This document shows positions 35,146 through 45,890 of a DNA stretch of 64,000 bases, one piece after another. The notes beneath the pieces are model-generated. The model made no database searches, was not told the origin of the DNA, and worked only from the letters and a program-made list of their open reading frames with translations. The DNA is from Heloderma charlesbogerti (taxonomy: Eukaryota > Chordata > Lepidosauria > Squamata > Helodermatidae), in NCBI GenBank assembly GCA_026122225.1, contig JANEZZ010001513.1:2012001-2076000 (forward strand), read 5' to 3'. The stretch's first letter is position 1. Each line of letters begins with the position of its first letter. Made by a program: the position numbers and the translations under genes.

Positions 35146-36080
35146 CATGTAACAGACACATACATGTTTTTTGTTTTGTTTTTAAAGAAGGGAAATCTAA
35201 ACCTGTTTCCAAAACAAGTTACAGTCTTACACAGTCAACACTACAACATCATAATTCTCAAGCATAGTCAAGTTAGAGAAAGTTGGAAAAATACCTCAAA
35301 GGTCATCTCGTCCAACCAGCAACCAATGCAGGAAATCCACATTGCAGCATCCCCAATCGGTGGCCATCTAGCCTGTACTTACAAACCTCTAGCAAAGCAC
35401 TGTCCATCACCTTTAGTGGCAGATTGTTCCACTGGCAAACAGCTCATGCCATCAGAAAGTTCTTCCTAATGTTTAGTCTAAAAATCCTTTTTCTTGTCAT
35501 TTGAACATGTTGGTTTGAGTCCTAGCCCTCTGGAGCAACAGAAAACAAATTTTCTCCAACATCAATGTGACAGCCCTTCAAATACTTGAAAATGGCTATC
35601 ATATTGTTTCTTATCCTCTTGTTTCTTCTCCAGGCTAAACATACACAACTCCTTCAACCTTTCCTCATAGGCCTTAATTTCCAGTTCCCTCTTCTGGACA
35701 CGTTTCAGTTTGTTGATATCCTTCTTAAGCTGCAGTACTCCATATAAGGTCTGGATGGACCAAAGCAGAATGGAACAGTACCTTATTTCTTACAATCTGG
35801 ACGTTATACTTCTGTTGATGCAACGTACAGTTGTATTACCCCTTTTCACTGCCACATCACACTACTGACTCATGTTTAGCTTGTGGTCTACTGAAATCCC
35901 TAGATCCTCTTTACATGTACTGCTGTCAAGCCAGGTGTCACGCATCCTCTATCGGTGCAATTGGTTCTTCCTACCTAAATGCAGAACTTTATATTAATCT
36001 GTTGAAATTCAGTTATTTAGGTTCGTCCCAGTTTTCCATCCTGTCAAGATCATCTTGAATCCTGTTTCTATCCTCTAAAG

Positions 36081-36724
36081 TAGGGGTGGGCAACACATGC
36101 CCATGGGCTGCATGTGGCCTGCAGGTGCCCTAGCCCCTCCCCCCATCCAAATTCCCCTATCCTCACTTCTTCTGCTGTATCTGTTTTCCTTTGGTGCCCA
36201 AAATGGGCTTTTTGCCACCCTAGCCCACCAAAGTCTGTGGTTTTTCTCTGAAGAATAACATTGAGGGAAACCATAAAGTATGGAGGGCTAGATTGTCTTT
36301 CACCACTCTAGCCAGCTATATTCCATGGTTTCTCTTAGGGAAAAACTTTGTTGTTTCCCTCTCAATACTATTCATCAGTTTAGCAAGCTAGAGAAGCCAC
36401 CTCTCCTCTTCTAGCAGGGAGAAGAAAAACATATATGCCTATGGAGAGAAGTTGTAAGATCCTGATCCCCCTATGGAGGGAGGGAGAGGGAGAGAGGTGA
36501 GCATGCATGCACATGTGCGTGGAACAGAAGGGTCTACTTATGTCTGAGAGAAAGTAACTGAGTGAGTAGGGGGAAGTGTTTGTGCATGAGAGAGGAGGGG
36601 AAAGACTTCATGTCAGAGAGAAGCAGGGCAGACCTGCAGCCATACCCACTGCCAGTATACAGCCCGTAATCTGCTGCCCACCACCACATGCAGCCCTCAA
36701 GGGCAAAAAGGTTGCCTACTATTG
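36081..36724. mobile_element. hAT MITE inserted in CR1
   Basis: A 644-bp element starting TAGGGGTGGGCAACAC and ending GGTTGCCTACTATTG. The flanks are CTCTAAAG (36073-36080) and TTCTAAGG (36725-36732), an imperfect 8-bp target duplication of hAT type. CR1 sequence continues smoothly across the insertion. Non-coding; it contains a GA-rich stretch near 36475-36500. Confidence 0.78.
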
Positions 36725-36964
36725 TTCTAAGGCATTAGTTGCCTCACCGAGTTTGGTGTCATCTACAAATTTGATTAGCATCCCCCCTATTCCTTTGTGC
36801 AAGTCATGAATAAAGCTGTTAGACAGCATTGGGCTCAGGACAGAACCCTGCAGTACCCCACTTGTCATTTCCCTCCAGGTTTAGGAACAGTTGATAAGCA
36901 CGCTCTTTTGCATACAGTCCATCAACCAGTTACAAATCCACTTAATAGCAGCACACTCTATCCT

Positions 36965-37225
36965 AACAATGGGCAGAAAGTAGATTTGGATCTACTGGTA
37001 GACCTCTAGGTGATCCGCTGTTGATCAGCATGGATTTGTGACTGCCAATTTTTTTTAACAATAGTAGCAACAAAATGACTCTTCCCCCTCCCCCAACACC
37101 AAATGATATTGCTGAAATGAAGAAAGCTTAGGGCAAACAGGAGTGGATTTTTGTGAGTTCCATTCAGTTCAGGTACTCAAAACACAAGGCTTTAGTTTTA
37201 AGGGTATGTCTTTTGTACCAGGCTC
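36965..37225. repeat. Unnamed interspersed repeat, copy 2
   Basis: Second copy of the family at 3720-4000 (GGATCTACTGGTAGACCTCT, GCAACAAAATGACTC, GGAGTGGATTTTTGTGA). It sits inside the CR1 copy and is therefore younger than it. Confidence 0.65.
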
Positions 37226-37445
37226 TGGTTAGTAGATATCAGGGTTCTAGTAAAAAACTAAGTAGAGCCTTCAAGCCTGAAGTATGCCCAAACCTGGCCC
37301 ACATTTTTACCAGCTTGCCAACAAGAATTACTGAAAGCCTCAGTGAAATCAAGATGTACTATAACTTCAGGATCCCTTGATTTACCCAGCTAGTAACTAT
37401 AACTATAGAAAACGTTATATATTCTGTACAAATTATATTTTATTA

Positions 37446-37676
37446 CAATGGGTTGGATCCAATGCTGGCCATCCACTAGCAGAATGGACACCATTACCAG
37501 AATAAATTTCTTCTTCCTTCTGGAAGGCACCTGTCAAATCTCCTCCGTGGGGTTGGGGGAGCCTCCAGAGCAGATTTGAGACACATGCAAGGAGGAAGGG
37601 GGGCTGCAGGGGAGGATGGGGAAGTTGCACTGTGCAAGCTGACTTCCACTTGCACAACTGTTAGATCCAACCCAAT
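37446..37676. repeat. MITE with GGGTTGGATC termini
   Basis: Left end AATGGGTTGGATCCAATGCT, right end GTTAGATCCAACCCAATAT: inverted ends of about 14 bp. The interior is GC-richer and non-coding. A related start (CTGGGTTGTATCCTATTGTG) is at 44888. Confidence 0.72.
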
Positions 37677-39790
37677 ATAATTAGTATTCAAAAAATTCAA
37701 ACACTTTAAAAAATACAAGGAACCATGCAACTACTTCTCTGCATTCATGGAGGCTTTGGCTTTTGTTTCATGAACAGAAGACTGCTATGCAAACTAAGGG
37801 TGGTTTGAAAAGTAGTTTGTGATATGACATATGAGTCTGCTTTCCAGAGCGGCGAGAAAAAACCTGATCCCTTGGCATCACCAAACTTACATCTTTTTGG
37901 ATCACAGTCCAATATTCACAAGAATAATATAATAACATGCTTTTTCATAAATATTGGTCAACATATATGCACAGCTCTACCATTTTAAACCTAAAACACA
38001 ATACACAAATGTATTCTGCTATGGCAAAAATGCGATATTTTCTCCCTTTATTTTCTTTTTTCTTTTTAAGAAACAATCTTCATACTGAGCAGATCAAAAA
38101 TCAAGTTACCTGAGACATGACTGAAGTTTTACAGTTTCATCAAAGGAATGTGGCAGGACTATTACAGGTCTAGAACATTTTTTTAGAAGCTTTGAAAAAC
38201 ATTTGGCATTAAAAGCAAACTTGTTAACATAAAATATTCAGATTGAAACAGATTTTACCAAGGCATTATTTAAAAATTGTAATAGACAATTACTATTCTC
38301 ATTTTTGAAATAAACCCCACTCCTAAACCTCTACTACTGTTATTAGATAATATGACATAAATCACATATAGCAACATACATTTTTATATAATGTCCAGTT
38401 CAGATACATATAACTACTAAACACATTTCTATCAAGAATTGTATTACTCAGTAATAGGGTTCTTGAAACAGTGAGTTTATAGCATGACACTTTGGTCAGC
38501 TGAAGAACATTATTATTTTAGAATAGCTTGTAGTTAAGTAAAATCTACATAAAGTTTGAAAATCATTTTTGTCTTCAAAAGACAGACATTCAAATTATTT
38601 TTTCTACAAGAAATAGAAAAAGCAACACATTTCTTGCTGAATGTCTAGTGACAAAAGGCAATAGCCACATTTAACTTAAATATTCTGGAGTAGGAGACAC
38701 TAGTTCACCATGGCTTCACAAATGGACAAATATCACAATTCCTCAAAATAGACAAATACTGCAGGATTAGTACTTGGTCTCAGAAGTCCTGAATGATTAG
38801 TTGCCAAGTTGCGGGAAGTGGCCATTTTGAAGAGACAATACAGCCCTGTTCGGGTGTTTAAATTCATGAGTTCAACATCGTACGAGGGGCAGAGATTTGA
38901 GCTGTGCTTGATAGCCTCCCCCCCCTTCTTGCCCCCCATTGCCCTGTGTTGGGAAGGATGTATGAAGCGGGGAGCTTGCTGTGTGTGTTGGCTTCCTACG
39001 AAATTTAGAATCTGGAACTAAATCATGCACGGTGTTCTAAATCCTGTGCACACAGGCATAGACCAGGCTTCCTGCATCAAACCTTCCCTTCTACAAGGAG
39101 AGGGCAGCAAGAACATGAGTGAGAGGGTGAAGCAAACAAGTGCATCTCCACTCTCTCTCCTCACACAATGGGTAACACGTGAGTACAAATTCCTGACTTA
39201 CATCAGCTAAACAACCTTAATGTATACTGTCAGGTATTCAGAACTTTTATTAGCAAATAGTGTTCCAACAATGACAGCCAGTTTCTTGCAAGTCATCCTT
39301 TGTTTGCTCATAATACTATGATTTCCAAAAGCTGTAGTTAAAATATTCCATTACATCTGAAGATACAAAGCATACCATATTAACCAACAAATCAATAGCT
39401 GCTTTTAGATATTTCTACAACAGTTATATATAACAGCTGAAATCTTATTCTACAAGGGGTGGGGGTAGAGAGAACATGCTTTGCATCAGACACAGTTGAA
39501 GGTGGTCACAGAAATCCAGGGTTCAGCTTATATATTTTGATTTGAATAAAATAAAAAATGCTGTTTCTGCAAATCATTTACACAGCATCACAGTGAAGCA
39601 AGCAGAAGCTTGTGCAAAACATAAAGTGGCTTTTCAGAATTATTTGTGCAGTATTATCAAGTTAGGCAAGCTTTGAAAATTCACAGATCTCTTATTCAGG
39701 CTGTAGACTTTACTTAAACTCTCACACTAATATCAGAATGAGTAATAAAACTTGTCACTGCCTCATCCACTGATTCTGAGACTAAGCCTT
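37677..39790 (-). other. ASPH: ASPH intron, no recognised content
   Basis: A long AT-rich stretch. No phase-1 exon, named repeat or RNA gene was recognised. Confidence 0.45.
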
Positions 39791-40357
39791 GATCAGCAAT
39801 ATCACATCAAACAAGGCTGAACATTTGTTTAGCAGTATACATGCAGTGCAGGCGCCAGATATGATCTTCCCCTCCCACTGCCCACCCAGCAACGTCTTGC
39901 ATGTACACCTGTCCCAGAAGGGTAAGCTGGTGCACAGTAACCTGGGCATGGGAATTGCTGATTTGGGGTATCTGCATAATCAGCAATATCACATCAAACA
40001 AGGCTGAGCATTTGTTTAGCAGTATACATGCAGTGCAGGCGCCAGATATGATCTTCCCCTCCCACTGCCCACCCAGCAACGTCTTGCATGTACACCTGTC
40101 CCAGAAGGGTAAGCTGGTGCACAGTAACCTGGGCATGGGAATTGCTGATTTGGGGTATCTGCATAATCAGCAATATCACATCAAACAAGGCTGAGCATTT
40201 GTTTAGCAGTATACATGCAGTGCAGGCGCCAGATATGATCTTCCCCTCCCACTGCCCACCCAGCAACTTCTTGCATGTACACCTGTCTCAGAAGGGTAAG
40301 CTGGTGCACAGTAACCTGGGCATGGGAATTGCTGATTTGGGGTATCTGCATAATCAG
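39791..40357. repeat. Three-copy 187-bp tandem repeat
   Basis: Period 187: CAGCAATATCACATCAAACA occurs at 39794, 39981 and 40168. Copies differ at only a few positions, for example GCTGAACATT against GCTGAGCATT, and AACGTCTTG against AACTTCTTG. Each unit starts AATCAGCAAT and ends ATTGCTGATT, a perfect 10-bp inverted pair, with a 14-bp spacer TGGGGTATCTGCAT between units. Because 187 is not a multiple of three, the open frames through the array repeat the same peptides in shifted frames and are not genes. Confidence 0.95.
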
Positions 40358-40390
40358 TCATCTCACAATGAGACCAAGGTAGGAGCAGGC

Positions 40391-40411
40391 GGGGGGTGGG
40401 GGGTGGGGGGG
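40391..40411 (+). other. G-quadruplex-prone G tracts
   Basis: Three successive runs of six or more G, separated by single T, lie just right of the tandem array. Such tracts can fold as G-quadruplexes. On the minus-strand pre-mRNA this is a C-rich tract. Confidence 0.6.
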
Positions 40412-41213
40412 AGACCAAACCCAAGCCAGCCATTCACTTTAGAAGACAATTTGTATTGATTATGTTTTAATTAGTTCAACATTACAGGAGAAATACATAC
40501 TTGCAGGTTTTCGCTTTCATAAAATGTCCACTAAATTCTTACAAACAAAACTGCCTTTGAGAGGTGAGTAGTATATGAAGAAGAAAATAAGACTGACATC
40601 TCAATTTCAAAATATACAATAAGAATTACATGCTATTTATTTCATATAGTAAATGGGTTTATTAATCTAATAACAATTTTTTTTACAACTACTCTGAATA
40701 TTCACTTCCATAAGTATATAAAAGCATCTATGAAACCAGAAAATGAAGGACTAATAATCTGTAGCAAATTCAAATAATTTCAATAATGGTTTTCTTATTT
40801 AATGCTATAGTAGGCGGAATATTAAAATCTAAAATATAAATATATATATACACTATTTGTCAATCATGCCAGAATAGTCTACAGTCAACACTTTTGTTAG
40901 AAAGATGAACCATTTAAGGGTTAATAGTATAGGTTGCTATCGCAGTGCTTGTGCAGGTTAGTGCTAAGAATGCACAAACTGAAGCAAAGTCATACAGAAA
41001 CCAGTTAGGCTACCGAAGACACTTTTGCCTTACTAGTGACAAATATGTCTCTAAACTGCAAGTTTCTAAAAGGCTTTTTGACAAGTGAATCTATATCATA
41101 TGGCTGATATGTCCATTAGAAGGGTTTTCCCCATTTTAACCCAGCATCCTGTTACACTTTGATAATTTCATGGACATTTTCACAAATCAATGAACTTGAT
41201 CCCTGAACTGAAG
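40412..41213 (-). other. ASPH: Possible 3' UTR of the short ASPH isoform
   Basis: Lies downstream of the stop codon of the 41214-41455 exon. Minus-strand AATAAA hexamers are at 40658-40663 and 40636-40641, about 550 bases past the stop, so this may be 3' UTR. No repeat was recognised. Confidence 0.4.
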
Positions 41214-41455
41214 TCACTGGTTCTGTAAATCTACAATAACACAAGTCTTTTTCCCCTGAACCCCTTCATTCTGTGACGTACCATCAACATCATCTGCTGC
41301 ATCGCTCTCTTCTTCTTCTATTATTTCAAAAGGAGTCATTACATCATAGAGAAATGAGAGGAAACCATAAAACCAATCAGAACTTTCCTCTGCTAAAATA
41401 TTAAGGACTTCCTCAAGTGAATCAATATTTTCATTATTGCCATCTTTGGTCAGGC
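41214..41455 (-). CDS. ASPH: ASPH alternative exon: cassette or terminal (LTKDG exon)
   Basis: Codes GLTKDGNNENIDSLEEVLNI, continues LAEESSDWFYGFLSFLYDVM and TPFEIIEEEESDAADDVDG, and if read on ends TSQNEGVQGKKTCVIVDLQN-Q-stop at 41214. It closely matches an ASPH isoform segment I remember from human (same LEEVLNILAEESSDWFYGFL core and TSQNEGVQGK tail). The acceptor is TTCTTGTGTAG. An internal donor GATG|GTACGT after 41282 would make a 174-nt phase-1/1 cassette; ignoring it gives a terminal exon. The hydrophobic centre (WFYGFLSFLY) followed by Glu/Asp is unusual for the otherwise hydrophilic lumenal arm. Confidence 0.93.
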
Positions 41456-42109
41456 CTACACAAGAATAAAGGAAAGAGAAAGAGAGAGAAAAGGCAGCAG
41501 TTAGGTGGAAAGGAGAAGTGGAAGGATTTAAGAAACCCTGTATCATGATCAGTAGTCTAACAAGAATAAAACGTTAAAATGGTATAACTGAGAAAATTAG
41601 TAAAAAGAAATTGTGAAGGTCTTTACAAGGAGCACACTGTTTCCAGTTATGAAGAAATGGAGGAAATGTTGAGAAAGATTTGCACTACTGATTATGCTAT
41701 GCCTATTTGTCACCAGAAGCCACTTGTCAAGGTTACAACCATGGTTATGTATTTTTCAGTGTTCTGCAGAGTAATGTGATATCCATACAGTAATTTCTTA
41801 CACTGCTTGATCTTTTTAAAAACCAAATCACACATTACTCTCCCTGATATCTGCATATCTATGCCTACCCACAGCTTCATGCATCTGACAAAGAAGGCCC
41901 CTGTTCATGAAAACCTATGCCACAAGACATATGCCATGCATCCCTGAAGTGTCACAAGACTTGTTTTTGCTGCAAACAAATATGGCTATCCCTCTGGAAA
42001 GAAAGTGAGTCTTCAGGCAACAAAACACACAGCATACATGACAACCATTCAGAAAACGGTTGTCATGTACGCACTTAAAGGCAAAATTGAAAACAAAGGA
42101 CTCTAAACA
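41456..42109 (-). other. ASPH: ASPH intron, no recognised content
   Basis: Intron 5' of the LTKDG exon. Nothing recognised. Confidence 0.45.
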
Positions 42110-43960
42110 CTAACGTAAAAAGAAACCTGCTGGATCAGAATAAGTGTCAATTGGGTCCAGTGTCCTGTTTCCAAACAGTGGCAGGACAGATGCTTCTAAA
42201 AAGCCAATGAGCAAGGTACAAAGCCAACAGCCTTTTCCAATATATGAAGCCAACAACTTCAGAACTGTAGTTTCTCTGGAGGTTCCATTAAGTGGTTAAA
42301 TGAATCTTTTCATAAGTGTATCTGCAATGAATTTGTCCAATCCCTCTTTAAAATCATCATTACATTTTATGACAGCAAATTCTGTAAATTAATTATGTTC
42401 TGTCTGTAGACGTACTTCCATTTGTCTATTCTGAATCTTGTGTCAATCGATTTCATTGGCTGACTCAAAGTTCTAGTGTTATGACAGAGGGAGAAAATCT
42501 CTGTTTACTTTCTCCACACCATGAATAAACATTATTGATCTCTATAATGATCCTGCTTAGTTCAAACTAAAAAAACCCCAACCACTTTAGCCGTTCCTCA
42601 CAGAAAATTTGCTCCAGCCACTTCATCACTTTGGTTTCCCCTCTTCTTCCACCTTTCTCATCTATATGGTATTCTTTTGATATGGGCAATCTAAGCTGTA
42701 TTTCAGATGTGGCCACAACACAGGTTTATATAAAGGCATAATGATAATGGTATTTTAAAAGTGCAATTCCTTTTTCTAATAATCTAGGGAATTTGACCTT
42801 TCCACTATACCCAGACTCCAGGTTGACCTTTTCATTGAACTTTCCACCATGACTCCAAAATCTTTTTCTGATCAGTCATCACCAGTTCAGAATAATCAGC
42901 ATATGTGTGAAATTGGGATTGCTTGCCACGATGTGCATCACTATTTTTGTATTACACCAAATTGCATTTGCACTTTTGTTGCCCTTTCACCCAATTTGGA
43001 GAGATCATTTTGGAGCTCTTCGTAGTCAGCTTTGCTTTTCACAACCTTGAAGAATTTGGATACCTCACTGTTTACACACAATACAAGATCATTTATGAAT
43101 TAATGAAGTAGCATAGGTTCACTACAGCTCAACTACTTACTTCCCTCCATTGCGGAATTATTCTCACCTCAGCTTCTTCTTTTTTAACTAGCTACTGATC
43201 CATAAAAAGACCCATTCTCTTTTCCCATTATTGTGTTAATATGCTTTCCACCAATTGATCCAGGATAGAAATTAGACTAACTGGTCTGTAATTCCCTGAT
43301 TTCTTCCTTAACCCCAATCCCATTTTAAAATTGGTATTATATTGGCTACCTGTCAATCTTCCAGTAAGCAGATCAATTTTAGTGACAGTTTGCATTTTTT
43401 TTCTTAAGAGCTCAGCAATTTTATATTGGGAAATACCATCAGGAACTGCTGACTTGTTTAATTTGTCAATTATCCTTAGAACTTGCCATCACCTATATTT
43501 GACTTATTTTTGAAGATGCTCTCCTTTGAGGGAAAATGGTTCAAGTATGGGTATCCATAAAATATCTTCCCCACTGAAGACTGACACAGAGAATTCATAC
43601 ATACTTCTCTACATTTTCCCCATTCTTCTTCAATAATCCTTTTTTCAGAATCCCTTTTCATCTAATGGTCCAACCACTCTCTGGCTAGTTCTCTGCTTCT
43701 AGTCTATTTCAATAAATATTTATTGTTTGCCTTAATGTTTATGTTTTTAAGCAAAATACTCTGCAAACAACTTATTGTTAAGTTGCATTACTTTTGTCAG
43801 AGTTTGTCCTTTTTGTTCACCTGAACTGGACAAGACTTCCACTCCTTAAACCCTTTATAGCTTGCCTTTATAGCTTGCCTCTTCTTGTTAACCAGGCTGG
43901 CAACTTTGTGGACTTGTTTGTACCTTTCCTAATACATTTTAAAATGGAATCTTAAACCAC
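42110..43960 (-). mobile_element. Old CR1-clade LINE relic
   Basis: Plus-strand blocks such as AAACCTGCTGGATCAGAATA, ATGAATTTGTCCAATCCCTC, TTTCATTGGCTGACTCAAAG, ACTTTCTCCACACCATGAAT and ATTTCAGATGTGGCCACAAC are the reverse complement of an amniote-wide CR1 3' region. The RT part is unreadable. Its divergence is greater than that of the CR1 at 35268. Confidence 0.8.
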
Positions 43961-44052
43961 AATAACAACAAGAGGCTGAAGACAGCTAACATGAGCTCTC
44001 CCTTTCAGCTTCTTTTAAACTGACTTTTTGTAATTTGTTTCTTTTGAAATTA

Positions 44053-44125
44053 TGGTTGCAATCTTAAACACATTTACTAGCAAGCGCCATTTCTGAGTAA
44101 ACACGGATAGGACTGTGCTATAAAT
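44053..44125. repeat. Short palindromic interspersed element
   Basis: TTGCAATCTTAAACACATTT ... GGATAGGACTGTGCT, a copy of the family at 2359-2446. Confidence 0.55.
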
Positions 44126-44700
44126 ATGGCTATGCTGAACTCTCTGTGCTACTTACCAATTACATGTATGATGAATTCAATAATGCTGCAGTCACTGTTC
44201 CCAAGTAGTTAGGCACAATTTAAATCTAATACAAAACCCTGAGCACCACTCAGGATTAAATCCAGGGTTACTTCTCTCCAACTAGTTCCATATCGAGCTG
44301 TTTCAAGGCACAGTCTTGATTGTACTTAAGAATTTTAGTTTTGTCACATTTACCCAGTCAACATGATGAATCTGTAGTCCCAGCATAAATGTAATGTAAG
44401 AACAGTTATCACAGCAAACATGGTAAGCAGCTAAGAGAAGAAAGAATGATGAGATAAAGAACTATATAAAGCAGCAATCTCTAAGCATATTGTATAAAAT
44501 TCATATATTAATGGTCAGGGAAATTTTGGTGGGGTTGAGATGAATCAGGGATCAGGTGTGGAAGCTTTTATTGTCAAGATTTTTTCTCCTATAAGACAAT
44601 TGCTGCATGAAGCTGGATGACAATTTGGGTTGCTTCACACATCACATTTTAGCAGGTATGTGTTACAAACCCACCCTATGTACCAGCTAAGCTTGTAATA

Positions 44701-44838
44701 CAGGGATGGGGAACATGTGGCCCTCCAGATTTTGTTGGACTACAACTACCATCAGCCCTAGCCAGCATAGCCAATGGTGAGGGATGATGGCAGATGCAGT
44801 GCAACAGTAACTGGAGTGTCAGGTGTTTCCCATCCCTC
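44701..44838. mobile_element. Palindromic hAT-type MITE
   Basis: Starts CAGGGATGGGGAACATGTGG and ends GTTTCCCATCCCT. The inner arms are TTGGACTACAACTACCATCA and the diverged reverse complement. CAGGGATG is a common hAT terminus. A relative sits at 58275-58390. No clean target duplication was seen. Confidence 0.75.
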
Positions 44839-44884
44839 CTAGAATGTATGAATTGCCAACTTTTTTTTAACACCATGTACAGAG

Positions 44885-45125
44885 TACTGGGTTGTATCCT
44901 ATTGTGGCCACTCTGCTCACTGAAAACGTCTACCACCAGGGAGGTGGTTTTCAGCAATTCCCCCTCTCCCCTGCAGCCACTCGCAACACCCAAATCAGCT
45001 AGAAAGGGTCCCCCCAACTTTCTATCAGATTTGTAGGGTATGTGAAAGGGTTGCAAGGCAGAAGGGGGAATTGCTGAAAACTATCTCCATCCCCATTCCA
45101 CTGGCAGACACCCTGCATCAGTGAG
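44885..45125. repeat. MITE-like fragment
   Basis: Opens CTGGGTTGTATCCTATTGTG, like the left end of 37446-37676, and contains GCAATTCCCCCTCTCCCCTG. The opposite end is not clear. Confidence 0.4.
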
Positions 45126-45854
45126 ATAACCACAGCTTCATAAAGCCCACTATATTTAATGCTATGGAGATGTAATCCATAGAAATAATTCTTAAATAAT
45201 TATTTTATCATATGATACTAATTGCCTAAAATGGTCAGATTAAAAGAAACTATCAAGTATGAGAATGTAAATATCTCCCTCTGATCTTCTGTCACTATTT
45301 ACAGAACATGTATGTCCATTTTAAACTAAAGAAACCCTGATATATAGCACAGAAACACTGACCTAGCCATATTATAATCCCAGAACATGCTAAAAGGAAT
45401 AATGTAACCAGTTGCAAATGGCACAGATATTTCTCTAATATTCTCACAATGTATAGATTGAAGCATGTGAGTCTAGTTAGTGATTTCTATAAAGTCACTG
45501 GGTTTGTTCCTATATTAACCCCTGACACTACTACAATCTATGTACTTATTATAGCTCTACTTTAGTTATTAACTTTGAACTATAGAAAGTTACTTATAAA
45601 TGATCACAAATACAAGTAAGCAGCTACTCAGATTCTACTGATTGGGAAAGAAATGGAATAAGAATGCATGTTATAAGCCATAAATAAATTCCTAATCACA
45701 TTTAAGTCTTAGAAACTGTGGTAGGACTGTGCCTTTACAACTCTACAACTTTTTGTTGATGTCACTTTCAAGAGAATGCTAACACCAAAGGCTAAGCTAC
45801 TGATCCAGGCTAGTAATGTATACCTGTCCAAATGTATGCTTTCGTTCTCTCTCT

Positions 45855-45857
<3 letters not shown>

Positions 45858-45888
<31 letters not shown>
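45858..45888. repeat. (CA)n microsatellite
   Basis: Uninterrupted AC dinucleotides. On the minus strand it makes a spurious Cys-Val repeat in an open frame. Confidence 0.95.

Positions 45889-45890
<2 letters not shown>

Larger units (their letters stand above)
35268..37385 (-). mobile_element. CR1 LINE 3' half, interrupted by two insertions
   Basis: Read on the minus strand this is CR1 RT C-terminus and 3' UTR. Plus-strand text GAAAGTTCTTCCTAATGTTT, CAGGCTAAACATACACAACT, CTTGTGGTCTACTGAAATCC and GGGCTCAGGACAGAACCCTG is the reverse complement of well-known CR1 blocks. CR1 sequence is present at 35268-36080, 36725-36960 and 37225-37385. It is split by a hAT MITE (36081-36724) and by the unnamed repeat 36965-37225. 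Confidence 0.85.

Noticed and set aside
39789..40459. Overlapping open frames of 72-123 codons on both strands
   Set aside because: They arise from a 187-bp tandem repeat; the period shifts the frame, and both strands are open by the same repetition.
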